A DNA stretch of 64,000 bases. Source: Stenotrophomonas maltophilia. GTDB taxonomy: Bacteria; Pseudomonadota; Gammaproteobacteria; Xanthomonadales; Xanthomonadaceae. A program made the translations under genes and the position numbers. The stretch covers positions 4,792,001 through 4,856,000 of the forward strand of contig NZ_LT906480.1 in NCBI RefSeq assembly GCF_900186865.1. Reading direction: 5' to 3'. Under the pieces are notes generated by a model. It saw only the letters and a program-made list of their open reading frames with translations, did not search any database and was not told where the DNA came from. This document shows, one piece after another, positions 30,670 through 40,987 of this stretch (position 1 is the first letter of the stretch; every line of letters begins with the position of its first letter).

Positions 30670-33396
30670 TCACGCCGCTGGCGGGATCTCGGGCACCTCT
30701 ACCTGCTGCACCGGCAGGGCCACCATCATCACCGTCGGGTCATCCGGGTCCAGCTTCGTCTTGAAGCCCAGGCTCTGGCACATCGCCAGCATGGTGCTGT
30801 TCTCGCGCAGCACCTGGCCTTCGACCACGTCCAGGCCCAGCCACTTGGCGTACTCGATCATGATCGCCATCAGCCGCCAGCCGATGCCGTGGCCCTTCAG
30901 GTCCGAGCGGATCAAGATGCCGTACTCGCCACGGTGGTAATCGGCATCGGCGTGCAGGCGCACCGCGCCGAGCATTTCGCCACTACGCGGTTCGATCGCC
31001 ACCAGTGCGATCGAGCGTGCGTAATCGAGCTGGGTCAGGCGCGCGATGAACTCGTGGCTGAAGTGCTTCACCGACTGGAAGAAGCGCAGGCGCAGATCCT
31101 CGTCGCTGACGCGGGCGAAGAACGCACGGAACAACGCGTCATCCTCCGGCCGCACCGGACGCACGAAGGCGCGGCCGCCATCGGACAGTTCGATGGTGCG
31201 CTCCCACTCCTTCGGGTACGGGAACACCGAGAAGCGCGGATGGCCACGGCCCTTGTGCAGGATGCGCGACGGCGCCACCGCCACGCGTGCGTCGAGGGCG
31301 AGGATGCCCTTGCCGTCGACCAGCAACGGATTGATGTCCAGCGTGCGCACTTCGGGAATGTCGGCGGCCAGTTGTGCCAGCTTGACCAGCGCCAATGCCA
31401 GTGCGCGCTCGTCGGCGGCAGGCACATCGCCATAGGCCTTGAGGATGCGCGAGGCGCGGGTCTGGCCGATCAGCTCGTGGGCCAGGCGCAGGTCCAGCGG
31501 CGGCAGCGCCAACGCCTTGTCATTGATCACTTCAACCGCGGTACCGCCACGGCCGACCACGATCACCGGGCCGAACGTCGCGTCATCGGCAATGCCGACG
31601 ATCAACTCGCGCGCCTTCGGGCGAACGATGGTCGGCTGCACCAGCAGGCCATCGATGCGCGCATCCGGCCGCAGCTGGCGTGCGCGCGACAGGATCGCGT
31701 TGGCCGCGCTCTGCACCGCCGGCAGCGTGGACAGGTTCAGGCGCACGCCGTCCACTTCCGACTTGTGCGGAATGTCCGGCGACAGGATCTTCAGCGCCAC
31801 GCTGGCGCCACGCTCCAGCAACGGCTGCGCCAGGTCCATTGCCTCGTGCGCATCGCGCGCGTGCATCACCGGCGCGGAGGGAATGCCGTAGGCCTTGAGC
31901 AGTTCGTGGGTGGCCAACGGGTCCAGCCATTGCTGGCCGTTGGCCAATGCCGCATCGACCAGCGCGCGTGCGGCCGCCGCGTCGACACTGAAGTCCTGCG
32001 GCAGGCTGGGCGGTGTTTCCATCAGCGCGTTCTGCGCTTCGCGGTAACGCACCAGATGCTGGAAGCCGCGCACCGCTTCGGCCTCGGTCGGATAGGTCGG
32101 CACCCGTGCCGCGTTGAGCGTGGCGGTGGCCTGGTCATCGTTGCCCAGCCACACCGCGAATACCGGTTTGTCGCGGTGATGGCGCGGGCGCAGTCCGAGC
32201 GTGCGGGTAAGCGCCTGTGCGGCGTCTGCGGATGAAGTGAATGCGGTCGGCACGTTGACCACCATCACCGCATCATTCTCGTTGTCAGCCAGCAGCGCCT
32301 CGATGGCGGCGGCATAGCGGTCACCATCGGCGTCGACCACGATGTCGACCGGGTTGCTGCGCGACCAGCCCTGCGGCAGCACGGCGTCGAGTTTCTCGAC
32401 CGTGCTGTCGGACAGGTTGGCCAGCGTGCCACGCAGTGCAATGAGCTGGTCCACGGCCAGGCGGCCGACACCGCCACCATTGCTGAGAATGGCCAGGCGA
32501 CGACCGGGGAAGGTCCCCAACCGGCCCAGCGATTCGGCGGCCGTGAACAGTTCGTCCAGCGCGCCCACGCGCAGCAGGCCGGCGCGGTTGAACGCGGCGC
32601 CATACACGTCGTCGGCGCGGGCCAGGGCCTGCACATGGGTATCGCGGCTGCCCGGCTGCACGCGCTCGGCGCGGCCGGACTTCACCACCACTACCGGCTT
32701 GGCGCGGGCGGCGGCACGCGCGGCCGACATGAACTTGCGCGCATCCTTGATCTGCTCGACGTAGAGCAGGATGGCGCGGGTGCGGTAGTCGGTGGCGAAG
32801 TAGTCGAGCAGGTCACCGAAGTCGACGTCCATCGTGTCGCCCAGCGAGACCACCGCGGAAAACCCGACCGAGCGGGCCACGCCCCACTCCACCAGCGCGG
32901 CGGCAATGGCCGAGGATTCGGAGATCAACGCAAGATCACCGGCCTGCGGGAAGTGCGCGGCGATGCTGGCATTGAGCCGCGCGTGCGGTGCAATCACACC
33001 CAGGCAGTGTGGGCCGAGGATGCGCAGGCCATGCTTGCGCGCCACCGCCTCCACCTGCGCCGACAGCGAGCCCGGGCCTTCCCCCAGGTGCGCGGTGAGG
33101 ATGATTGCGGCCTGCACGCCGCGTTCGGCAGCGGTGCGCACCACCTGCGGCACGATCGACGCCGGCGCGGTGATAACCACCAGATCCGGCACCCAGTCCA
33201 GGTCCTTCAGCCGCTTCACGGTGCGGATGCCATCGATTTCGGCATGCCGCGGGTTGATCCACGCCACCTTGCCGGGGAAGCCGGTGCCGCGCAGGTTGCG
33301 CATCACCGCACGTCCGGCCGAGCGCTGACGCGGGCTGCCGCCGATCACCGCGACCGACTGCGGACGGAACACGGACTGCAGGTGGTAGGTACTCAT
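30670..33396 (-). CDS. protein lysine acetyltransferase (acyl-CoA-synthetase/GNAT fusion, Pat/YfiQ type)
   Basis: A protein of 908 residues. The order of domains is that of Pat/PatZ enzymes that acetylate acetyl-CoA synthetase. First comes an NDP-forming acyl-CoA synthetase-like part: a CoA-binding domain from residue 1 with VAVIGGSPRQRSAGRAV, then a ligase-like domain with GPHCLGVIAPH. An ATP-grasp-like domain follows (HKSEVDGVRLNLS near 555, VGRGGTAVEVINDKALALPP). A C-terminal GNAT domain from about 740 carries RSDLKGHGIGWRLMA, the acetyl-CoA loop. The catalytic-type histidine loop of the synthetase part is not obvious, consistent with a regulatory role. Start at 33396. It is a single gene with palindromes on both sides. 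Confidence 0.9.
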   Translation of the reverse strand: MSTYHLQSVFRPQSVAVIGGSPRQRSAGRAVMRNLRGTGFPGKVAWINPRHAEIDGIRTVKRLKDLDWVPDLVVITAPASIVPQVVRTAAERGVQAAIILTAHLGEGPGSLSAQVEAVARKHGLRILGPHCLGVIAPHARLNASIAAHFPQAGDLALISESSAIAAALVEWGVARSVGFSAVVSLGDTMDVDFGDLLDYFATDYRTRAILLYVEQIKDARKFMSAARAAARAKPVVVVKSGRAERVQPGSRDTHVQALARADDVYGAAFNRAGLLRVGALDELFTAAESLGRLGTFPGRRLAILSNGGGVGRLAVDQLIALRGTLANLSDSTVEKLDAVLPQGWSRSNPVDIVVDADGDRYAAAIEALLADNENDAVMVVNVPTAFTSSADAAQALTRTLGLRPRHHRDKPVFAVWLGNDDQATATLNAARVPTYPTEAEAVRGFQHLVRYREAQNALMETPPSLPQDFSVDAAAARALVDAALANGQQWLDPLATHELLKAYGIPSAPVMHARDAHEAMDLAQPLLERGASVALKILSPDIPHKSEVDGVRLNLSTLPAVQSAANAILSRARQLRPDARIDGLLVQPTIVRPKARELIVGIADDATFGPVIVVGRGGTAVEVINDKALALPPLDLRLAHELIGQTRASRILKAYGDVPAADERALALALVKLAQLAADIPEVRTLDINPLLVDGKGILALDARVAVAPSRILHKGRGHPRFSVFPYPKEWERTIELSDGGRAFVRPVRPEDDALFRAFFARVSDEDLRLRFFQSVKHFSHEFIARLTQLDYARSIALVAIEPRSGEMLGAVRLHADADYHRGEYGILIRSDLKGHGIGWRLMAIMIEYAKWLGLDVVEGQVLRENSTMLAMCQSLGFKTKLDPDDPTVMMVALPVQQVEVPEIPPAA

Positions 33397-33426
33397 GCGC
33401 CTACGGTAACCAAATTCCATGACGAT

Positions 33427-33558
33427 GGGGTCAGATCCCTTTCCCCAGGAAAGGGATCTGACCCTTGCGTGACCCTTGCGTGCCGACCAAGGTCGGCAAC
33501 TACCGGAGCACGGTGCTTCAGGGGTCAGAGCCCTTCGCTGCGCGAAGGACCCGACCCC
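33427..33558. repeat. cluster of two GGGGTCAGA palindromes and one GTAG palindrome
   Basis: GGGGTCAGATCCCTTTCC...GGAAAGGGATCTGACCC (33427-33464), then GTGCCGACCAAGGTCGGC-AACTAC (33480-33503), then GGGGTCAGAGCCCTTCG...CGAAGGACCCGACCCC (33521-33558). All lie in the gap between mgtE and the pat-like gene. Confidence 0.8.
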
Positions 33559-33573
33559 CTAACCGACCCCGGT

Positions 33574-34944
33574 TTACAACAGTGTGCCGTGCAGGATCAT
33601 CGCGGCGATGCTGAAATAGATCACCAGTCCGGTCACGTCCACCAGCGTGGCCACGAACGGGGCCGAGGCACTGGCCGGGTCGAAGCCGAGCCGCTTCAGG
33701 ATGAACGGCAGCATCGATCCGGACAGCGAGCCGAACGTGACGATGCCGACCAGCGCGGCGCCGATGGTGATCGCCAGCAGGATCCAGTGCTCGCCGTAGT
33801 CATGCAGGCCACCCAGCTGCCAGATGACGATGCGCACGATGGCCAGGCAGCCGAGGATCGCGCCCAGCACCATGCCGGTGGGCACTTCGCGCAGGGCCAC
33901 CTTCCACCAGTCGCGCAGGCGCAGTTCGCGCAGCGCCAGGCTGCGGATCAGCAGCGAGGTGGCCTGCGAACCGGAGTTGCCGCCCGAACTCATGATGAGC
34001 GGAATGAACAGGGTCAGCACCACCGCGCGCGCCAGTTCGTCCTCATAGTGCTGCATCGCGCTGGCGGTCAGCATCTCGCCCAGGAACAGCACGCTCAGCC
34101 AGCCGGCGCGCTTGCGCAGCATCTCAAAGAAACCGATCTGCATGTACGGCTTGTCCAGCGCTTCCATGCCGCCAAACTTGTGCGCGTCCTCGGTGGATTC
34201 CTCGATCAGCGCATCCAGTACGTCATCGACGGTGACGATGCCGAGCATCTGCTGCTGCGCATCGACCACCGGGATCGCCAGCAGGTCGTGGCGACGGATC
34301 AGCCGTGCCACTTCTTCCTGGTCCATCAGTGCGTCCACCGTCACCGGTGGATTGACCTGGGCCACGTCCAGGATCGACTCCTCCGGCAGGCCGGTGATCA
34401 GCCGGCGCATGGTCACCACCTGCTGCAGCTGCTGGCTGGCCGGGTCCAGGACGTAGATCGCGTACACCGTTTCACGGGTGCGCTCGACCTGGCGGATGTG
34501 CTGCAGGGTCTGCGCCACGGTCCAGCTGGCGGGTACCGCCACGTACTCGGTGGTCATCAGCGCGCCGGCGGTGTTCGGCGGGTAGCTGAGCAGCTTCTGG
34601 ATGGCCTGGCGGGCGTCGGTGCCCAGCAGCGGGATCAACCGGGCGCGTTCTTCCTCATCCAGCTCATGGACGATGTCGGTGGCGCGGTCGTCGGCCATCA
34701 AGCCGAGCAGGGCGGCAGCGCGCGCCGGCGGCAGCGCAGCCACCAGTTCGCCGCTGCGGTGCAGTTCCGGCGCTTCCAGCATTTTCACTGCACGCGGCAA
34801 CGGCAGCGCAGCCAGCGTTTCCGCGGCGCGGGTCAGTTCCAGCGTGTTGAGGAATTCCACCGCATCGGCGGTGTTGAAGTTCGCCAGCGGCGCGGCCAGT
34901 GCGGCGGCATCGGCCACCGGGCGCAGCAATTGCTTCTGGTTCAT
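33574..34944 (-). CDS. mgtE: magnesium transporter MgtE
   Basis: A Mg2+ channel/transporter of 456 residues. An N-terminal superhelical MgtE_N domain (about 20-125, ALLGLMADDRATDIVHELDEEERARL) is followed by a pair of CBS domains (about 135-260, with MTTEYVAVP and IPVVDAQQQMLGIVTVDDV) that sense Mg2+. Then comes a five-helix membrane domain with the pore motif LIMSSGGNSGSQATSLLIRSLA and the ion-site segment FVATLVDVTGLVIYFSIA near the end. All expected parts are intact. The start at 34944 is used. It is divergent from the antiporter gene across a 343-base gap. Confidence 0.94.
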   Translation of the reverse strand: MNQKQLLRPVADAAALAAPLANFNTADAVEFLNTLELTRAAETLAALPLPRAVKMLEAPELHRSGELVAALPPARAAALLGLMADDRATDIVHELDEEERARLIPLLGTDARQAIQKLLSYPPNTAGALMTTEYVAVPASWTVAQTLQHIRQVERTRETVYAIYVLDPASQQLQQVVTMRRLITGLPEESILDVAQVNPPVTVDALMDQEEVARLIRRHDLLAIPVVDAQQQMLGIVTVDDVLDALIEESTEDAHKFGGMEALDKPYMQIGFFEMLRKRAGWLSVLFLGEMLTASAMQHYEDELARAVVLTLFIPLIMSSGGNSGSQATSLLIRSLALRELRLRDWWKVALREVPTGMVLGAILGCLAIVRIVIWQLGGLHDYGEHWILLAITIGAALVGIVTFGSLSGSMLPFILKRLGFDPASASAPFVATLVDVTGLVIYFSIAAMILHGTLL

Positions 34945-35287
34945 CGGGTTTGCCTTGTGGGGTGCGACCTCGCGCAACGCCAACGCAGGCAAACCGTCCC
35001 GATGTCAGGCGGTGGCCATCGCTGGCGTCGAACGAGGTCGACTTCTACTGTCGCTGGACATGGGTTGGGGACTCCGGGATGCGTGTGCCGACGGACGCGC
35101 CGCCAGCGGCGGGCAGTCTGGACCCGTGGACCATGCAGGTCAACCCGGTCCCGCCGCGGCAGCACCCTGCCCGCAGGTTGTTCTCGTGCGTACACAGGCC
35201 GGCGCGCATAATGGCGCGGTGGTGTTCGCCACGCTTTTCCCAACCCGAACGGACGCACAGCGGCTCCCCCGATGACCAGGTATTCCC
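34945..35287. other. 343-base divergent regulatory gap (mgtE / antiporter)
   Basis: The gap holds the promoters of two divergently transcribed ion transporters. I searched by eye for an M-box or similar leader fold on the mgtE side and saw none. The only notable stem is the short GC-rich GGACGCGCCGCCAGCGGCGG region near 35093. No repeat-family element is present. Confidence 0.4.
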
Positions 35288-37066
35288 ATGCATAGCGGTG
35301 GTCTGGAACTGGCGCTGGTGCTGCTGCTGGCGGCAGTCATCGCCGTGCCGGTGTTCAAGAAGTTCGGTTTCGGCGCGGTGCTGGGCTACCTGGCGGCCGG
35401 TGTGGTGCTGGGCCCGGACGGGCTGGGCTTCGTGCAGGACGCCGACCGCATCCTCGGCGCCGCCGAGATCGGCGTGGTGATGCTGCTGTTCGTGATCGGC
35501 CTGGAGCTGTCGCCGGCACGCCTGAAGGTGATGCGGCGCTCGGTGTTCGGTGCCGGTGCGGCGCAGGTGGCGCTGTCCGGGCTGGTGCTGGGCGGCCTGC
35601 TGCTGCTCGACCACTTCCAGTGGAAGAGCGCGCTGGTGGTAGGCGTGGCGCTGGCGCTGTCATCCACGGCGGTGGGCCTGCAGCTGCTGTCCGAGCACAA
35701 GGCGATCAACAGCGACCACGGCCGGTTGGGCTTTGCCATCCTGCTGTTCCAGGACCTGATCGCGATCCCGCTGCTGGCGGCCATCCCGCTGCTGGGCGGG
35801 GTCAAGAACGAGACCCTGCGCTGGGAAGATGCGGCCGTGGCGCTGGGTGCGCTGGCGGTGGTGATCCTGTGCGGACGACCGGTGCTGCGCAAGGTGTTCA
35901 GCATCATCGCGCGCACCCGCAGCCCGGAAGTATTCACTGCCACCGCCCTGCTGGTGGTGCTGGGCACCGCCTGGTTCATGCAGGAAGCCGGCCTCAGCCC
36001 CAGCCTCGGCGCGTTCCTGGCCGGCGTGCTGCTGTCCGATTCGGAGTTCCGGCATGAGCTGGAAGCGCAGATCGAGCCGTTCAAGGGGCTGCTGCTGGGC
36101 CTGTTCTTCATCGCGGTGGGTATGGGCATCGACCTGGACCGCATCGCCGCCGAGCCGTGGCTGATCGCCGCAGGTGTCGGCATCCTGCTGGTGGTCAAGT
36201 TCAGCCTGCTCTACGCGGTTGGACGTGTCGCCCGGCTCAGCTCGCGGCAATCGCTGCTGCTGGGCAGCGTGCTGTGGCTGGGCGGTGAGTTCGCCTTCGT
36301 GGTGTTCAACGAGGCACAGCGCGCGCACCTGCTGGGCAACGCCAACCACGACCGGCTGGTGGCGATCGTCGGCCTGTCGATGGCGATCACGCCGCTGTTG
36401 ATGATCGCGCTGCTGAAACTGCTCGGCCAGGAGAAAGCCACTCCGCGCGAGCCGGCCGAGGCCGACAAGGTGGCGCCGGACAACCGGCCCAAGGTGCTGA
36501 TCGCCGGCATGGGCCGCTTCGGCCAGGTGATCGCGCGCCTGCTGACCGCGCAGAAGGTGCCGTTCGTGGCGCTGGAGGCGAACCCGGATACCGTGGCCGA
36601 CCTGCGCCGATTCGGCAACCAGCTGTATTACGGCGACCCGACCCGGCCGGAGATGCTGCGCGCGGCCGGGGGCGAGCACATCGATGTGTTCGTGATCACC
36701 GTGGATGACCCGGAAACCAACCTGCGCGCGGTGCGCATGGTGCGCCGGCTGTACCCGGACGCGACGGTGCTGGCGCGTGCACGCAACCGCCAGCATGCGT
36801 GGCGGTTGATGGACATGTCGGCCGAGCCGTTCCGCGAAGTGTTCGGCACCAGCCTGGAGATGAGCGGCCGCGTGCTGACCGCGCTGGGCGTGGCACCGGA
36901 TGTGGCCGAGCGCCACGTGCAGCGCTTCCGCGAGCACGATGAGCAGCTGCTGCGCGACCAGTACCTGGTGTACGACGACGAGGCAGCGGTGATCCAGACC
37001 TCGCGCGACGCACGCAACGACCTGATGCATCTGTTCGAGGCCGACGCGGAAAGCGACGGCAAGTAG
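35288..37066 (+). CDS. CPA2 cation:proton antiporter with RCK domain (KefB/KefC-like)
   Basis: A membrane protein of 592 residues. An Na+/H+-exchanger-type domain of 12-13 helices comes first (residues about 1-385, starting LELALVLLLAAVIAVPVFKKFGFGAVLGYLAAGV). It includes the LLFVIGLELSP segment and the acidic helix LLFQDLIAIPLLA. An RCK_N Rossmann domain follows (about 398-520, VLIAGMGRFGQVIARLL with GMGRFG). The C-terminus has the Kef-type helical tail. In E. coli such proteins are glutathione-gated K+ efflux systems. No KefF/KefG ancillary oxidoreductase gene is adjacent, so regulation may differ. Divergent from mgtE. Confidence 0.92.
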   Translation: MHSGGLELALVLLLAAVIAVPVFKKFGFGAVLGYLAAGVVLGPDGLGFVQDADRILGAAEIGVVMLLFVIGLELSPARLKVMRRSVFGAGAAQVALSGLVLGGLLLLDHFQWKSALVVGVALALSSTAVGLQLLSEHKAINSDHGRLGFAILLFQDLIAIPLLAAIPLLGGVKNETLRWEDAAVALGALAVVILCGRPVLRKVFSIIARTRSPEVFTATALLVVLGTAWFMQEAGLSPSLGAFLAGVLLSDSEFRHELEAQIEPFKGLLLGLFFIAVGMGIDLDRIAAEPWLIAAGVGILLVVKFSLLYAVGRVARLSSRQSLLLGSVLWLGGEFAFVVFNEAQRAHLLGNANHDRLVAIVGLSMAITPLLMIALLKLLGQEKATPREPAEADKVAPDNRPKVLIAGMGRFGQVIARLLTAQKVPFVALEANPDTVADLRRFGNQLYYGDPTRPEMLRAAGGEHIDVFVITVDDPETNLRAVRMVRRLYPDATVLARARNRQHAWRLMDMSAEPFREVFGTSLEMSGRVLTALGVAPDVAERHVQRFREHDEQLLRDQYLVYDDEAAVIQTSRDARNDLMHLFEADAESDGK

Positions 37067-37068
37067 GC

Positions 37069-37179
37069 GTGCCGACCAACGGTCGGCACCCACCACGGAT
37101 TGCAGTAGTGCCGGCCGCTGGCCGGCAGCCTCGGGATCCCGAAGGTTTCAGGAGATTGCCGGCCAGCGGCCGGCACTAC
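37069..37179. repeat. three GTAG palindromes of two classes
   Basis: GTGCCGACCAACGGTCGGCACCCACC (37069-37094), GTAGTGCCGGCCGCTGGCCGGCA (37105-37127) and TGCCGGCCAGCGGCCGGCACTAC (37157-37179). The last two face each other and can form one long stem between the convergent antiporter and ankyrin genes. Confidence 0.85.
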
Positions 37180-37235
37180 CCACTGCGGATTCCGGCCGTA
37201 GATCCACGCCATGCGTGGATGTCGCAGACCTCGGC

Positions 37236-40200
37236 TCAACCGTTGTCGCGCAGGAACCGCGCCATCGACGAGACACCCGGCACGCGCGGTTCAAACTCGC
37301 CGGCCACGTCGATGAAGCCACGCATCACCGCGATCTCGCGCGGGCTGCGGTTGAGGCTGTCGCGCGCCTCCGGATCGGCACCAGCGCGCAGCAGGCGCTG
37401 CACCAGCAGCGGCAGGCCGTGCAGGGCCGCGAGGTGCAGCGGTCCGAAGCCGCGCGGATCACGCACCTCAAGGCTCACGTCTTCGTCCAGCAGGCGTTCC
37501 ACTGCGGCCATCACCACCTGTTCGTCGCAGGCGGTGCCGGGCTCGGCGCGTGCGCCCAGCAGCAGCAGCAGCGGCGTGACCGAACCAGCCGCGGCCTGGT
37601 CCGGTTCGGCACCGGCCAGCAGCAGGGTGTCGAGCAGGGCGAGCAGGCGCGAGCGGTCGCGGGCACTGAAGCCATACAGCGCGGCACAGTGCAGTGGGCC
37701 CAGCTGCTGGGCGTCACCGGCGTGCACGTCGGCACCGGCGGTGAGCAAGCGCGCAACGATGTCCGGCAGACCCAGCGCGGACGCCAGCATCAGCACGGTC
37801 ACTCCGCCCGGCAGGCGGTGTTCCAGCTTGGCGCCAGCGTCGAGCAGGGCCGAGACGATGTCCACCTGGCGCATGCTGACCGCCGCCGACAGCGGCGTGG
37901 CACCACTGGCCGCTGCGTGCTGCGGATCAGCGCCACGCGCCAGCAACAGGTCGGTCACCGCCAGATGGCCACCGCCGGCGGCGCGCAGCAGCGCGGTGCA
38001 GCCCTGCGCATCAACCGCATCGACGGCGAAGCCCAGATCGATCAGGCGGCGCACCGCGTCGACGTCACCGGCCATTGCGGCGGCCGGCAGATCGGACTCG
38101 CGCAGGGTGCGGCGCGGCAATGGCCACACCCGCCAGTCCAGCCAGTCGGCCAGATCGCGGCGACCAATCGACAGCGCCACGCCCAGCGGCGTCTGTCCAT
38201 CGGCGGCGCGTGCTTCCGGCGAGGCACCGTGCTGCACCAGCAGCTTCAGCGCGCCTTCGCGGGCCAATGCGGTGGCCAGATGCAATGCGGTCATGCCATG
38301 GCTGTCGCGCGCTTCACGATCGACGCCCGCCTTCAGCAGCGCCTGCTGCAGGCGCAGCCAGCCCAGGCGCACCGCCAGCGACAACGGCGGATCACCGGCC
38401 GGCGAAGCCGCGAACGGATCGGCGCCACGCTCCAGCAATTCCAGCGCCAGCTGTTCCAGGCCACGGGCGGCCTGGTCGTGCTGCGCACAGGCCGCCAGGA
38501 AGCGTGCCAGGCCACCGCGTCCGGCCGGCGACAAGCCACGCTGCAACATCACCTGCAACGCCGGCACCGCATCGATTCCGCGCGACAGCAACGCGAACAT
38601 CGGCGTATCGGAACAGGCGTCGCGCACGTAGGGATCGGCGCCGTGGCCCAGCAGCCAATCCACCGCGCGCGGCTCCAGCGCCAGCTCTGGGTCGAGCAGC
38701 AGGCCGCCCAGTTCTTCCGGCTGGCAGAGCTTGGCCAGCGCGGCCATGCCTTCGGTGTTGCCGAAGCCCAGCGCCTCGCGCAGCAGGGTCAGCGGCGGGC
38801 GGTCCGGCAGCAGGCCGCTGGCACTGGCGGCTTCGCCACGCTCGGCCAGGCCGTCACTGACCGCGGCCGGCAACGGATAGGACGGATCCAGCAGGGCGAC
38901 AATCGCCCAGCGCCCGGCTTCGGCAGCGTAGTCCACTGCACGGCGACCGACCGGATCGGTCGCGTCGGCGGCGATGCCCAGCTCCACCAGGCGCTTGACC
39001 AGCAACGGCGAGACATCCTCTGCCATCACCGCCAGCTGCACTGCGTTGCGCCCTTCGCCGTCGACGGCAACCAGGTCCGGCTTGTGCGGCAGCAAGTGTT
39101 CGACCACCGCGGCGCGCCCGGCACGGGCGGCTTCCAGCCAGGGCGTACGCCCCAGTGCATCGCGTGCTTCCAGGTTGGCACCGGCGGCCAGCAGCACGCC
39201 GATGATTTCAACGTGGCCGGCCAGCGCCGCCTCGTGCAGCGCGCTGCGGCGCTGGCGATCACGCGCGTCGGCACGCGCCTTGTGCTTGAGCAGCAGCTGC
39301 ACGCCAGCCGGATCGTCGTCTTCGGTGGCGGCGGCGGCCAGCAGCACCGGGGTGCCCTCTGCCGGTTCGCTGCGCGCACCGCGTTCGAGCAGGAAGCGGG
39401 CCAGGCGCCAGTTGCCGACCTGGCAGGCCACGGCCAGCGGCGACCAGCCCTCGTTGTTCAGCGCATCGACTTCGGCGGCGGCATCGCGCAGCAGCGCGGC
39501 CACGCCTGGGTCGGAACTGCGCGCGGCATGGTGCAGCGGGGTGTTGCCATCGCTGTCGGTGGCACGCGAATCGGCACCGTTGGCGAGCAGGGTCATCACG
39601 GCTTCGGGGCGGCCATGCCAGCTGTCGCGGGTGGCGGCCAGCAGCGGGGTCATGCCCCGGTGCGGCGCGTTCACGTCAACGCCGCGGGCAATCAGTTCGC
39701 GCAGCAGGCGCAGGTCCGGCAGCACCGCCGCCAGCACCGCCAGGCTGCGCTGGTCGCGCCAGCTCGGGTCGGGCAGCGCATACGGATCGGCGCCGGCCTG
39801 CAGCAGTTGCAGGCCGCGGTCGATGCGGCCGTGGCGGGCGGCTTCATACAGGGCCGGGGTCAGCTCCTGCGGAGCCATCGCCTCCAGCGGCGCGGTCTCG
39901 GCTGCGGCAGCGAGCATCGGTTCGTGTTCTGCGCTGGACGTCGCCATCGGGCTGGGGCGCAACGACACCAGCGGCGCCGGCGCGACCCGCTGCAGCAGCA
40001 GGTGCAGCACGGGAGACACCACCACCACCGCCAGCGCAGCGGGCCAGCGCGCGCTCTCCGGCAGCAGTCCCGGCCAGGCCGGCAGCACCACCAGCGCGGC
40101 CAGCGCGATCACCAGCGCCGCCACGCCGAGACCGCGCCAAGCGGTCAGGTCGCGACCGGCCAGCGCCTGCCAATGATGGGCCAGGCGGCCATCAAGCCGT

Positions 40201-40574
40201 TCGACATCGTTCCACAACGGCCAGGTGCGCCAGGCAGCGAGCAGGCCGGCACTGACCAGCACGCTCAGGCCCAGCACCGCCGCAAGGCTGCCGCTGTCAC
40301 GCAGCGCCGCCAGCGGCCAGGCCAGCAGCAGCGCCAGCAGCAGCGGTGCGGCCGCCCACAGTGCCAGCAGCGCCGGCAGGTCCTGGCGTGCAACCACCTT
40401 CAGCGGCAGCAGCGCACGGCTGCGCCGCCACCAGGACACGCCCAGCGCGAACGCCGGTTGCGCCAGGGCGGCGAGGATGGCACCCGCAACGCCGCCCACG
40501 GCAGCACCCAGTGCCAGCACGGCGCCCACGGCGAAGGCGATCGACAGGGCGCGCGGACGGGAGACGTCAGTCAT
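37236..40574 (-). CDS. large membrane-anchored ankyrin-repeat protein
   Basis: A protein of 1112 residues. The first 200 residues hold about six hydrophobic segments (e.g. [20 protein letters not shown] and [20 protein letters not shown]) with arginine-rich loops. The next 900 or so residues are ankyrin repeats, recognisable by [35 protein letters not shown] and [29 protein letters not shown] count roughly 20 repeats, several degenerate. This is unusually long for a bacterial ankyrin protein. The repeat surface would face the cytoplasm if the N-terminal helices number six. Its start overlaps the end of the YcgL gene by eight bases, so the two are coupled. Function unknown; protein scaffolding is a guess. 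Confidence 0.9.
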   Translation of the reverse strand: MTDVSRPRALSIAFAVGAVLALGAAVGGVAGAILAALAQPAFALGVSWWRRSRALLPLKVVARQDLPALLALWAAAPLLLALLLAWPLAALRDSGSLAAVLGLSVLVSAGLLAAWRTWPLWNDVERLDGRLAHHWQALAGRDLTAWRGLGVAALVIALAALVVLPAWPGLLPESARWPAALAVVVVSPVLHLLLQRVAPAPLVSLRPSPMATSSAEHEPMLAAAAETAPLEAMAPQELTPALYEAARHGRIDRGLQLLQAGADPYALPDPSWRDQRSLAVLAAVLPDLRLLRELIARGVDVNAPHRGMTPLLAATRDSWHGRPEAVMTLLANGADSRATDSDGNTPLHHAARSSDPGVAALLRDAAAEVDALNNEGWSPLAVACQVGNWRLARFLLERGARSEPAEGTPVLLAAAATEDDDPAGVQLLLKHKARADARDRQRRSALHEAALAGHVEIIGVLLAAGANLEARDALGRTPWLEAARAGRAAVVEHLLPHKPDLVAVDGEGRNAVQLAVMAEDVSPLLVKRLVELGIAADATDPVGRRAVDYAAEAGRWAIVALLDPSYPLPAAVSDGLAERGEAASASGLLPDRPPLTLLREALGFGNTEGMAALAKLCQPEELGGLLLDPELALEPRAVDWLLGHGADPYVRDACSDTPMFALLSRGIDAVPALQVMLQRGLSPAGRGGLARFLAACAQHDQAARGLEQLALELLERGADPFAASPAGDPPLSLAVRLGWLRLQQALLKAGVDREARDSHGMTALHLATALAREGALKLLVQHGASPEARAADGQTPLGVALSIGRRDLADWLDWRVWPLPRRTLRESDLPAAAMAGDVDAVRRLIDLGFAVDAVDAQGCTALLRAAGGGHLAVTDLLLARGADPQHAAASGATPLSAAVSMRQVDIVSALLDAGAKLEHRLPGGVTVLMLASALGLPDIVARLLTAGADVHAGDAQQLGPLHCAALYGFSARDRSRLLALLDTLLLAGAEPDQAAAGSVTPLLLLLGARAEPGTACDEQVVMAAVERLLDEDVSLEVRDPRGFGPLHLAALHGLPLLVQRLLRAGADPEARDSLNRSPREIAVMRGFIDVAGEFEPRVPGVSSMARFLRDNG

Positions 40575-40827
40575 AGTGGCGCGGCATCAGGCTGGCCACC
40601 GACGGCGGCACCTGCAGGTAGAACCCGCGCTCGCTCATGTCACTGCGAACCTTGTCCGGGTCGGCCTGGGCCAGGCGACGCTGGGCATCCAGGGCCACGT
40701 CCAGGACGAAGGTGAGCGCACCCAGCGAGGTGAGCAGCGGCGCAGGCAGCGCGCTGAAATCATCGCGTCGGGGAACGTAGACGTAGGTGTCAGGCTTGAG
40801 TTGGCTTTTATAGACGTAGGCGTGCAT
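40567..40827 (-). CDS. YcgL domain protein
   Basis: A small soluble protein of 86 residues. The pattern [33 protein letters not shown] and [11 protein letters not shown] is that of the YcgL family, whose members in enterobacteria are conserved but of unknown biochemical role. Length matches. It is the first gene of a two-gene unit with the ankyrin protein: the stop codon lies inside the start of the next gene. The gap upstream to the small exported protein is 160 bases. Confidence 0.88.
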   Translation of the reverse strand: MHAYVYKSQLKPDTYVYVPRRDDFSALPAPLLTSLGALTFVLDVALDAQRRLAQADPDKVRSDMSERGFYLQVPPSVASLMPRHYD

Positions 40828-40987
40828 GTCCGCGGGACGATAACCCGGGAAGAGCCATGATTGTGTCGGAAAGCCGACACCGGGGAAAGCCGTCGGCCGA
40901 CGATGGCGGCGTGATCGACGGCGTTTCCCCGACGGGGTTCAGCAATGTGGCGGCGGCGTTCAGGCAACGCCGCTGCCCTGCGGTCGC

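Noticed and set aside
34945..35287. A Mg2+ riboswitch (M-box) before mgtE
   Set aside because: No matching long leader fold was seen on the mgtE strand by eye; a covariance search would be decisive.
37215..40715. A 1166-codon plus-strand frame opposite the ankyrin gene
   Set aside because: Composition (Gln/Arg/His-rich) is that of antisense to ankyrin repeats; the minus strand has clear ankyrin consensus.
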